Shown here: in pieces, positions 1 through 6,507 of the stretch
Layout of the letters: each line of letters opens with the position of its first letter
Position numbering within the stretch: position 1 is the stretch's first letter
From: Chloroflexota bacterium
GTDB lineage: Bacteria; Chloroflexota; Anaerolineae; Promineifilales; Promineifilaceae
Direction: 5' to 3'
NCBI GenBank assembly: GCA_018004935.1
Contig: JAGNBF010000087.1
Span: 1-34,287 of the forward strand
Length of the DNA: 34,287 nt
Translations under genes and position numbers: made by a program
The notes under the pieces: model-generated
Databases searched by the model: none
What the model was told of the DNA's origin: nothing
Seen by the model: the letters and a program-made list of their open reading frames with translations, nothing else

Positions 1-237
1 CCGAAGAGATGAATGAAAATGACGCCACAAGTTCTCATTCCCATCCGTGTTTCTTCCTTAGCCTGCGGCGCGGCGAAGCCTACCGTGTTTCCACTATCCG
101 TGGCTATTTTCGTAGGAGTTCCCCATGAACACGTCGTGCACCAAGATGAATGAAAATGACGCCACCATTTTCATTCCCATCCGTGTTTTTTCCTATCCGT
201 GTTTCCATTATCAGTGGCTATTTTCGTAGGAGACCTT
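1..237 (+). repeat. Tandem copies of a leader repeat ahead of the first gene
   Basis: This stretch holds two successive copies of one leader module, about 7-126 and 121-240. Each contains the phrase ATCCGTGTTTC, then a TCCGTGGCTATTTTCG-like block (TCAGTGGC in the second copy), then a GTAGGAG ribosome binding site and an ATG. The second copy supplies the binding site (228-232) and the start codon of the gene at 238. The ATG that ends the first copy (125) opens a 34-codon reading frame closing at TAG 227-229, which overlaps the next binding site. A third near-complete copy lies in opposite orientation before the GH1 gene at 19810. I see no other gene here. Confidence 0.75.
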
Positions 238-1038
238 ATGACCGGAACACAATCCCTAATGGAACTGCTTGCCGACCAACCCGATGTTGACAGCACCGGC
301 TGGTTCGGCCAACTGTGGGACATCACCCGCGAGTTGAGCCAAAAATTAACCGCCCGTTTCGAGGTACACCCCGACGGCTCCACGGCCCAGTTCGCCAGCT
401 ACACCTCGCGGGATGGCAATGCGCGTGGTTCACTCAACACCTTCACCGGCCCCGAAATTGATTGGCTCGTCCATGCCCACATCGGCAACCCCAAACACAG
501 CTTCACCAACATGCACTTCACCGTCTGGCTCGGCCCCCAAACCAATGCCCCCCACTTTGGCATGGCCCTGGGAACCATGCCCGACATCTTCCTCTACTTC
601 GATTATGTTCCCCGTGTAGATTTGATGGTGGATTTAGAGTATCTCGACCGTTACTACGAGCCGGTGAGTGCCAAATGGCGCGAATTTCAGGACAACCCGA
701 ATTATCGCCCCTTTGTCAGCCGCACCATCTACATGCGCCAGGCGGTCTCCCAAACCGGCTTCGTCTACCTCGTCAAACCATCGGCGCAAGCCATTACCGA
801 AATCCGCGACCTGGCTCACTGGATGTTCGATGGTTTCCTGCACAACGTCAACACCGCCCCCCCCACCCCGGAACACGAACGCCCCGCCCTGGCCGCCCGC
901 GACCTACACATCCGCCGCACCGTCGCCGAGCGCGACCCCGCCAACGTCGTCGGCGAACAACTCTTCGGCAAAGAAATGGCCGACCAACTGGTACGCGGCC
1001 TCTGGGGCGGTGATAGACTGACCGCGCGGCCGCAGTGA
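238..1038 (+). CDS. Red chlorophyll catabolite reductase-like protein, copy 1
   Basis: The product (266 residues) resembles red chlorophyll catabolite reductase and ferredoxin-dependent bilin reductases, which reduce open-chain tetrapyrroles. What I recognise is the central block: an APHF segment (about 104-107), a beta strand running into YFDYVPRVDL (120-129), then DLEYLDRYYEP, followed by a PFVSRTIYMRQ segment and a C-terminal helix. In plant RCCR the same order reads DAPxF, LDLPPRKDL, PDYLxxFYED, PYxSSSLFxRS. The start at 238 is chosen because AGGAG lies six bases upstream; an in-frame ATG at 199 lies inside the repeated leader. The stop codon is part of a heptamer repeat. The gene heads a + strand cluster with a hydrolase, a PaO-like Rieske oxygenase, a second RCCR-like gene and an NYC1-like SDR. 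Family membership is by eye; substrate (red chlorophyll catabolite, bilin or another linear tetrapyrrole) is unknown. Confidence 0.72.
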   Translation: MTGTQSLMELLADQPDVDSTGWFGQLWDITRELSQKLTARFEVHPDGSTAQFASYTSRDGNARGSLNTFTGPEIDWLVHAHIGNPKHSFTNMHFTVWLGPQTNAPHFGMALGTMPDIFLYFDYVPRVDLMVDLEYLDRYYEPVSAKWREFQDNPNYRPFVSRTIYMRQAVSQTGFVYLVKPSAQAITEIRDLAHWMFDGFLHNVNTAPPTPEHERPALAARDLHIRRTVAERDPANVVGEQLFGKEMADQLVRGLWGGDRLTARPQ

Positions 1039-1099
1039 ACAGTGAACAGTGGACAGTGAACAGTGAACAGTGAACAGTGAACAGTGAACAGTAAACAGT
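1034..1099 (+). repeat. Heptamer tandem repeat (AACAGTG)n
   Basis: About nine near-perfect units of AACAGTG run from the stop codon of the preceding gene to 1099. One unit has GGACAGTG and one GTAAACAG. The TGA stop of the upstream gene is itself part of the first unit. It fills most of the spacer before the hydrolase gene and would be a likely site of slippage. Confidence 0.9.
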
Positions 1100-1128
1100 C
1101 TCTCAGTCTCTTAGTCTCTTAATCTCCC

Positions 1129-2079
1129 ATGATCCGCTCCCTCTACCACGCCACCCACATTCCAGAAGCCTCGCGGCCGCATGATAGCCTGCACCTTAAG
1201 GTATATTACCCTGCGGCCGCGAGCGGGAGCCAGGCCGAGCGCATGAGCGGCATCATCCCCGCCGACCTCAGCCACGCCCCGTTGCCCGTGCTCATCTTCT
1301 GCAACGGCATCAACGTAGGGGCCGAAAGTTACCACTGGTTAGCGGTGCAACTCGCGGCCGCGGCCAACCTCGTCGTCGTCCTCTACAACCACATCGCTCC
1401 AACATTACCCAACGTCATCGGGCTGACCCCCGCCATTGACCTGGCCCGCGTCCGCCCCGACACCTACGGCAGTGGCCCCACCTGCCCCGCCATCCAGCCC
1501 ATCCTGGACGCCCTGCACCATCTCCACACCAACCCGTCCAGCCCCTTATACAACGCCCTTGACCTGGAGACGATCATCCTGGGGGGACACTCCGCCGGGG
1601 GAACCATCGCCCTGCACAACGGCCTCTTCTTCCCGGCGGTCAAAGCCGTCTTCGCCTACGCCGGACACACGATGGCCTCTACCATGCTCGGCTTCCCGCC
1701 CGGAACGGTGCTAAACATTGCCGACAAACCTACCCTGCTCCTACGCGGTGATCAAGATGGGGTGATTGCGGCCAGTCGCGGCCGCTATGGCCCCGAAACC
1801 GAGGACAAAGACCCCGTCGCCCGCACCTTCGACGAAGCCTACCCGGAACCCCATCACAGCCCAGCCTACGATGCCCTGATAACAGGGGCGAACCACTTTT
1901 CCATCGTGTATCCTTTAGATGAGACAAGCGGCCGCTCCTTCCTGGATCAGCCCACCACCCGTCCCGACGCCGACATCCGCGCCGACATCGTGACCTTGAT
2001 CACCACCTTTATCACCAAACACATCCGGGGCCAAAACCTTGAACTCACCGCCCCCCACACCATCATCCGGCACAAATAA
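1129..2079 (+). CDS. Alpha/beta hydrolase with chlorophyllase-like serine motif
   Basis: A 316-residue serine hydrolase of the alpha/beta fold. The nucleophile elbow is GHSAGG (Ser155), the acid is probably Asp208 or Asp210 in LRGDQDG, and the histidine is His256 in GANHF; the oxyanion strand is LPVLIFCNG (52-60). Plant chlorophyllases, which remove phytol from chlorophyll, have GHSRGG at the elbow, and dienelactone hydrolases are related. Given its place between an RCCR-like and a PaO-like gene, de-esterification of a tetrapyrrole is a reasonable inference, but an unrelated ester or lactone is possible. The ATG at 1129 has no clear ribosome binding site; I keep it because the first beta strand (LHLKVYYPA, 21-29) would be lost with the next ATG. 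The gene carries five GCGGCCGC octamers (1173, 1213, 1354, 1778, 1928) read in more than one frame. No signal peptide is seen. Confidence 0.88.
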   Translation: MIRSLYHATHIPEASRPHDSLHLKVYYPAAASGSQAERMSGIIPADLSHAPLPVLIFCNGINVGAESYHWLAVQLAAAANLVVVLYNHIAPTLPNVIGLTPAIDLARVRPDTYGSGPTCPAIQPILDALHHLHTNPSSPLYNALDLETIILGGHSAGGTIALHNGLFFPAVKAVFAYAGHTMASTMLGFPPGTVLNIADKPTLLLRGDQDGVIAASRGRYGPETEDKDPVARTFDEAYPEPHHSPAYDALITGANHFSIVYPLDETSGRSFLDQPTTRPDADIRADIVTLITTFITKHIRGQNLELTAPHTIIRHK

Positions 2080-2163
2080 GAGGACCTCACTTCTATCCCT
2101 GTTCCCCCCATCCGTGGCTAATCTCACCAAAATTCCCATGACCCTACGACACACCAAGAGAAA

Positions 2164-2247
2164 TGAAGATAGCGAGTATGCGAGTAGCGAGTATGCGAGT
2201 AGGCGTTCACTCGCCACTCGCCAACTCGCCACTCGCCTACTCTCACA
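2164..2247. repeat. GCGAGTA tandem/inverted repeat, copy 1
   Basis: The left half repeats GCGAGTA units (GCGAGTATGCGAGTA), then GGCGTTCACTCGC, then the right half repeats the complement (CCACTCGCCAACTCGCC). The whole can fold into a long imperfect hairpin. A longer relative is at 21357-21451 with the same central GCGTTCACTCGC. It lies in the spacer 5' of the Rieske gene. Confidence 0.85.
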
Positions 2248-2298
2248 CACTCACCCCAAATCCGTCTTAATCCATGTACCAAAACCGAGGAGTCAAAC

Positions 2299-3456
2299 AT
2301 GCTGAAAAACTTTTGGTGGCCGCTTGAATTTGCCCATGTCGTCAAAGACAAACCCATCCGCGTAACCGCACTCGAACAAGAATTCGTCCTGTACCGCACC
2401 CCCGATGGCTCCGCCCACGTCCTGAGCGACCTCTGTGTCCATCGCGGCGGCGCCCTCTCCGATGGCTGGATGAGCGGCAACTGCATCGTCTGCCCCTACC
2501 ACGGTTGGGAATACCAGGCCGATGGCGCGTGTAGCAAAATTCCCGCCAACCAACCCGGCGTCGCCGTACCCAAAAAAGCCCGCGTAGATGCCTACCCCAC
2601 CGTCGAAAAATACGGCTACATCTGGGCCTTCCTCGGCGACCTGCCCGAAGCCGAACGCCCCCCGCTCCCCGACTTACCCTACTTTGACGATCCCCAATTC
2701 AAAGTGGTGCGCGGCACCTTCGAGTGGCCCGTCTACTACGAACGCGCCCTGGAAAACAGCCTCGACGCCGCCCATGCCCCCTTCGTGCATGGCGGGGCCT
2801 TCGGCAACCGGGACGAACCCGAAATTCCCGACTACGAAGTCACCAACTACCCCTACGGTGGCGAGATGGTCGTCACCCTCAAACCCAAACGCAAAAACAT
2901 TCCCGGCCTCTGGAAATGGCTCTACAAACAAGAAGCCGAACCCAAAGGCGTTCGCACCCGTGCCGCTTTCTGGATGCCCTGCATGACCCTGCTCGAAGTC
3001 ACCTTGCCCATGGGGTTGATGGTTCTGTTCAACTTCCATCTCCCGGTAGATGAATTCAAAACCATCACCAAATGGACCCAACTCCGCACCTTCTTCAAAG
3101 GCAACTGGGCCGATGGTGACGCCGTTAAGCGGGTATTCAAAATCTTCAACCAGGATTACCCCATCGTCCTGGCCCAACGCCCCGAACTCCTGCCCTACGA
3201 CATCGGCGCTGAACTCTCCGTCAAATCAGACGGCATCCAGATCGCCTATCGCCGGATGCGGCAAAAATACATTGACATGGGGTGGCAAATTGACATCCAC
3301 CGCATCAAAAAGGAGTTCGGTCGCCAACACGCCGTCGTTATCCCCTCACCCGCCCGCCGCGAAGTCCCCGAACTGGCCCAGGCGTGGGTGTTGAAGGAAG
3401 TGCCGACTACCGAAGTGAAGATGCGGGGGAACTCGGGGAATTCAGAGGAACTCTAG
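2299..3456 (+). CDS. Rieske non-heme iron oxygenase, pheophorbide a oxygenase-like
   Basis: A 385-residue oxygenase of the Rieske/mononuclear iron type. The N-terminal [2Fe-2S] domain has Cys46-x-His48 and Cys65-x2-His68 (CVHRG and CPYHGW). The catalytic domain has Asn153-x2-Asp156-x2-His159-x4-His164 (NSLDAAHAPFVH), the usual iron-ligand and electron-bridge segment. The opening FWWPLEFAHVV and the layout recall the PaO/CAO/VanA-type monooxygenases rather than dioxygenase alpha subunits. In plants PaO opens the ring of pheophorbide a. The CxxC and C-terminal membrane anchor typical of plant PaO are not seen here, so the protein is probably soluble and the substrate may differ. The start follows CCGAGGAG by several bases. 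No reductase partner is adjacent; the flavin-reductase domain encoded at 6508 is the nearest candidate. The gene contains no GCGGCCGC, unlike its 5' neighbour. Confidence 0.92.
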   Translation: MLKNFWWPLEFAHVVKDKPIRVTALEQEFVLYRTPDGSAHVLSDLCVHRGGALSDGWMSGNCIVCPYHGWEYQADGACSKIPANQPGVAVPKKARVDAYPTVEKYGYIWAFLGDLPEAERPPLPDLPYFDDPQFKVVRGTFEWPVYYERALENSLDAAHAPFVHGGAFGNRDEPEIPDYEVTNYPYGGEMVVTLKPKRKNIPGLWKWLYKQEAEPKGVRTRAAFWMPCMTLLEVTLPMGLMVLFNFHLPVDEFKTITKWTQLRTFFKGNWADGDAVKRVFKIFNQDYPIVLAQRPELLPYDIGAELSVKSDGIQIAYRRMRQKYIDMGWQIDIHRIKKEFGRQHAVVIPSPARREVPELAQAWVLKEVPTTEVKMRGNSGNSEEL

Positions 3457-3555
3457 GAACTCGTAGGAACTCCCTCTCCATCCGTGTTTCTTTCATCCGT
3501 GGCTATTTCCCAGGGGGGTTCCCCAAGACCTGCAACACATCAGGATGAACGAAAA

Positions 3556-3586
3556 TTTGTAGGGCGATTTGGCAAATCGCCCCACA
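3556..3586. repeat. TTTGTAG-family palindrome, short form
   Basis: TTTGTAGGGCGATTT and AAATCGCCCCACA form a single hairpin with GGC between the arms. It matches half of the larger elements at 3702 and 28302. Confidence 0.8.
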
Positions 3587-3701
3587 TGGATAACTTACTT
3601 TCTATCCGTGTTCCTATCCATCCGTGTTTCTTTCATCCGTGTTTCTTTCATCCGTGGCTATTTTCCCAGCAGTTCCCCAGCAACAAAGTGTGGAACAGAA
3701 A

Positions 3702-3757
3702 TTTGTAGGACGATTTTGTAAATCGTCCACCGGGCGATTTACAAAATCGCCCTACAT
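3702..3757. repeat. TTTGTAG-family nested palindrome
   Basis: The outer ends TTTGTAGG and CCTACA are complementary. The interior holds two half-size hairpins (CGATTTTGTAAATCG and GCGATTTACAAAATCGC), so either one long or two short stems can form. It ends about 16 bases before the start of the second RCCR-like gene and so would lie in its leader. Confidence 0.85.
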
Positions 3758-3773
3758 TTTCAGAGAAAACAAT

Positions 3774-4490
3774 ATGTCTTTACCTCAAGAACTTTCGCAA
3801 GAAACATTGACCAAAATCATAACCCGGTTTGGGATGACCGAAGTGGGTGCGCCGTATATGAGCCTCACCAGTCCCATGAGTCCGGCTCCGGTGGGGGCGC
3901 TCCGGCTGTTCGGCGGCAACAAAGTTCACAAAATGGTCTACATCAGCCTCACCGTGCCACCCATTGGGTTAGATTCCCACATGATCTTCGCCTTCACCCC
4001 ACCCGAGAGCCACATCCCCCACTTCACCCTGGACTCAGTTTTGGCCGGGCCACACTTCGCCTTCCACCTCGACCTGATCCCCCGCGCCGACCTGGGGGCC
4101 AATCTGGCTTATCTCAACGCCATCTTTGACCCCCTCACCCCCATTTTCGAGGCCGCCAAACAGATCGAAGGGTTGACACCGGCCCAACTTGGCCCCAAAC
4201 AGTACGCCCTGATGTCCCCCTGGATGTTGGCCTACCGGGCCAACGAATCCGCCTTCACCCAGATTCAGACGCCAGTGCATGGGTACCTGGAACATTGGTT
4301 TAATCTGGTAGAGAACGGCATCCCGGCTGAGGCCATGCCAACGGGTGATTTCGCCCAGCGGGATCAACTCAACCGTAACGCCATCTTTGATCCCACGGTG
4401 GATAAGGTTTGGGCACAAGTGGCTCGTTTGGTGGGGGAAGAAACCAGCGAAAAGATGCGACATATTTTGAGAAATCAGGCGGTAGAGTAA
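3774..4490 (+). CDS. Red chlorophyll catabolite reductase-like protein, copy 2
   Basis: A 238-residue protein of the same fold family as the product of 238-1038 but clearly divergent. Shared marks in order: HIPHF (80-84; APHF in copy 1), a strand ending FHLDLIPRADL (97-107; YFDYVPRVDL in copy 1), LAYLNAIFDP (111-120; LEYLDRYYEP in copy 1), then a helical C-terminal half. RCCR of plants has LDLPPRKDL and PDYLxxFYED here. The start is set at 3774 because the upstream in-frame part is repeat DNA; the ribosome binding site (CAGAGAAAAC) is weak. The following gene begins three bases after the stop, so the two are almost certainly co-transcribed. Having two RCCR-like proteins in one cluster suggests either successive reductions or a two-subunit reductase. 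Function is inferred from motifs only. Confidence 0.68.
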   Translation: MSLPQELSQETLTKIITRFGMTEVGAPYMSLTSPMSPAPVGALRLFGGNKVHKMVYISLTVPPIGLDSHMIFAFTPPESHIPHFTLDSVLAGPHFAFHLDLIPRADLGANLAYLNAIFDPLTPIFEAAKQIEGLTPAQLGPKQYALMSPWMLAYRANESAFTQIQTPVHGYLEHWFNLVENGIPAEAMPTGDFAQRDQLNRNAIFDPTVDKVWAQVARLVGEETSEKMRHILRNQAVE

Positions 4491-4493
4491 ACA

Positions 4494-5432
4494 ATGAGCG
4501 AACAACCATCCAATTGGCAAAAAAGCATAGAAGGGGAATGGCACGGGTATCCTTCTATTTTTGATGTGAACGGCAATCATTGTGGTTATAACAAGGTGTA
4601 CCGCTCGTCTACGTTTCAGGACGGGCAAACCACTTACATGATGAACACAAAAATCCAAGAAGGGCTGGGGGAGCTTCTGCCCCGCCTGGAAGTGTCGGAC
4701 ATTTTCCTGTTTGGGGTGATTGATAGCGATCAGGATCGGATTTATCTGGGGCCGGATTTTATTGGGGCGGGACATCCGTATGGCACCCTGGTAGATGCCC
4801 ATTACTACTCGCCCGGCTGGACGGGGGATTTGCGGACAATGGTGCATATTTTGCCGGACGGGGAAACACAGGTCTATTCATCCCTCATTTATGATGGCCC
4901 CACATTGTTTACGGTGTTTAACGGCATTTACAAGGTGGCGTTTGATTATCACAGCAACCCGGCAACAAAGACACGAATTGATGCTTTTTGTGAAACGGAG
5001 CGCATCAATGGGCGCAAGCCGCACATTTTGCCATCCAAAAAGAAGGGAACCTGGACAGGGGAGATGATCGTCTGTGGGGCGGATCAAAAGCAGGTGGGGG
5101 TGAATCAGGTGGAGATTGTTTATACGCCGCTGGATTTGCTCCGGGCGGAGATGCAGGTGCGGATCAGTGGGGTGTTGGAGAAAGAGTACACCTTCAAGCG
5201 GTATCGTAACCAGGCCAAACATTATTTCGAGGGGCCGGATGTGTATGGCAACAGCATGGGGTATGGTCGAGCGTTGTATACGTCACAACATTTTTACGGG
5301 GAAGCGTTGAAGATCAAGGGGCGGGAGTTCCTGATTGATGATGATTTTACTCTGAGTGTAGTGTGGCAATTTTTTAAGTCGGATAAGATGTTATATACGA
5401 CGTTTGGGGTACTGAATTGGAATGAAGGGTAA
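4494..5432 (+). CDS. Unrecognised beta-rich protein, possibly calycin-like
   Basis: I do not recognise this 312-residue protein. It has no signal peptide or membrane segment. The sequence is rich in beta-strand patterns and seems to hold two similar halves, each opening with a G-x-W-x-G motif (GEWHGYPSIFDVNG near residue 13; GTWTGEMIVCGADQ near 185), as in two consecutive lipocalin-like barrels. That would suit a binding or chaperone role for a hydrophobic tetrapyrrole, but this is speculation. The start follows the second RCCR-like gene by three bases, which argues for a shared task. The gene is visibly less C-rich at third positions than its upstream neighbours and has no GCGGCCGC; its 3' end and the spacer to 5499 are AT-rich. 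Confidence 0.6.
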   Translation: MSEQPSNWQKSIEGEWHGYPSIFDVNGNHCGYNKVYRSSTFQDGQTTYMMNTKIQEGLGELLPRLEVSDIFLFGVIDSDQDRIYLGPDFIGAGHPYGTLVDAHYYSPGWTGDLRTMVHILPDGETQVYSSLIYDGPTLFTVFNGIYKVAFDYHSNPATKTRIDAFCETERINGRKPHILPSKKKGTWTGEMIVCGADQKQVGVNQVEIVYTPLDLLRAEMQVRISGVLEKEYTFKRYRNQAKHYFEGPDVYGNSMGYGRALYTSQHFYGEALKIKGREFLIDDDFTLSVVWQFFKSDKMLYTTFGVLNWNEG

Positions 5433-5498
5433 GAGGAAGAAAATAATTAATAGTGAATTGTTGAACAGATGAATTGTTAATGTGGACATTGGAGCGAT

Positions 5499-6290
5499 AT
5501 GAGTAAGACGATTGTGATTACGGGTTCGACGAAGGGGATTGGGTATGGGCTGGCTGAGGCGTTTTTGAAGCGGGGGCATAAGGTGGTGATCAGCGGCCGC
5601 AAACAATCCCCCCTTGATGAAGCTGTCGCCAGGCTCGCGGCCGCGTACCCACCCCACCTTATCGCCGGTCATCTGTGCGACGTAACCCGCCTGGCCGACA
5701 ACGAGGCCCTCTTCGCCTTCGCCCAAAAAACCTTTGGCCGCGTAGACATCTGGATCAACAACGCCGGTATCGCCCACCCCATGATGAACACCTGGGAATT
5801 GCCCGTTGAATTGATACAAGAGGTGGTCAACGCCAACGTCCTGGGTTCACTTTACGGTTCCCGCGTGGCTATCAAAGGGATGTTAGCCCAAGAGGGGGGC
5901 GGCTGGCTCTATAACCTGGAAGGGTTTGGCTCTAATGGCCGGGTGCGGGCGGGCATTTCGGTCTATGGCATGACCAAAGCGGGGACCGCCTTTTTGGGTA
6001 AATCATTGGCGCAAGAGGTAAAAGGAAGCAACGTCAAAGTCGGCACGATTCAGCCGGGCATGGTCATCACCGACATGGTGGTGGGGCAGTATAAAACCCC
6101 GGCCGAATTAGACAAGGTCAAACCGATTTTCAACATCATCGCCAGCCGCCTCGAAGATGTGGTTCCGGTCCTGGCGGAGAAAATCCTGGCTAACGAGAAG
6201 AATGGTAAGCTGATTGAGTTCCTGCCCCGCTGGAAACTGTTGTTACGCTTCCTGGCGGCTCCCTTTAGCAAACGGAACGTTTTTGATTAG
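5499..6290 (+). CDS. Short-chain dehydrogenase, NYC1/NOL (chlorophyll b reductase)-like
   Basis: A 263-residue SDR. The cofactor motif is TGSTKGIG (8-15), the NNAG motif is at 87-90 in VDIWINNAG, and the catalytic residues are Ser145, Tyr156 and Lys160 (YGMTK). Several segments go beyond generic SDRs and follow plant NYC1/NOL: WINNAG, YNLEGFGSNG where NYC1 has NMDGAGSGG, VYGMTKAG, IQPGMVITDMV for SPGMVLTELL, IFNIIASRLEDV for MFNIICELPETV, and a hydrophobic C-terminus RWKLLLRFLAAPF for PRILLALVTSWL. NYC1/NOL reduce the 7-formyl group of chlorophyll b. Start: GGAG lies four bases upstream. Codon usage changes abruptly at the GCGGCCGC at 5593, from G/T-ending to C-ending codons. Activity on chlorophyll b is not shown; a related formyl or keto tetrapyrrole is possible. 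Confidence 0.88.
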   Translation: MSKTIVITGSTKGIGYGLAEAFLKRGHKVVISGRKQSPLDEAVARLAAAYPPHLIAGHLCDVTRLADNEALFAFAQKTFGRVDIWINNAGIAHPMMNTWELPVELIQEVVNANVLGSLYGSRVAIKGMLAQEGGGWLYNLEGFGSNGRVRAGISVYGMTKAGTAFLGKSLAQEVKGSNVKVGTIQPGMVITDMVVGQYKTPAELDKVKPIFNIIASRLEDVVPVLAEKILANEKNGKLIEFLPRWKLLLRFLAAPFSKRNVFD

Positions 6291-6364
6291 AAAGTGTCAC
6301 AGAGATTCACAGAGCAAAGCTTTGATCTTTTTGTGTGCTCTCTGTTCTTTATCGTAGTACCCAA

Positions 6365-6498
6365 CGAGTCAACTTTTTGACCAGATGGCAAGAAGATCAG
6401 CCACGAATTTCACGAATTGACACGAATTTTTATTTTCCCATTCGTGTGAATTCATGAAATTCGTGGCAAAAACCTCTTTGGTTCAGGTTTGTCCAGGA
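6365..6498. repeat. Composite inverted-repeat element, copy 1 (CACGAA core)
   Basis: The element begins CGAGTCAACTTTTTGACC, passes through GGCAAGAAGATCAG, then a pair of complementary arms built of CACGAATTT repeats (6402-6428 and 6443-6464), and ends TTCAGGTTTGTCCAGG just before the ribosome binding site of the next gene. Copies with the same ends but a CACAGAG core are at 19990 and 22420. Confidence 0.7.
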
Positions 6499-6507
6499 TA
6501 GGATTGC

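Larger units (their letters stand above)
3457..3773. other. Spacer made of nested repeats
   Basis: No gene is seen. The spacer contains an AACTCTAGGAACTCGTAGG-type direct repeat next to the stop codon (also present at 9162-9185), two degenerate leader-repeat copies (about 3478-3550 and 3600-3695), and two members of the TTTGTAG palindrome family (3556-3586 and 3702-3757). Both palindromes follow an A-rich end of the leader repeat (GAAAAT and GAACAGAAAT), as if inserted there. Confidence 0.75.

Noticed and set aside
125-229. A conserved 34-residue leader peptide gene
   Set aside because: Two copies keep the length and frame, but most differences change the amino acid and the copy at 7-126 is frame-shifted, so I do not list it as a coding region; it is kept as a finding on the repeat.
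199-237. Longer N-terminus for the first RCCR-like protein (start at 199)
   Set aside because: The added codons lie inside the repeated leader, and a proper ribosome binding site stands directly before ATG 238.
1035-1099. CRISPR-like array
   Set aside because: The units are seven bases long without spacers; it is a simple tandem repeat.
4200-5400. Long open frames opposite to and overlapping the cluster genes
   Set aside because: They are antisense shadows of high-GC coding sequence without motifs or start signals.
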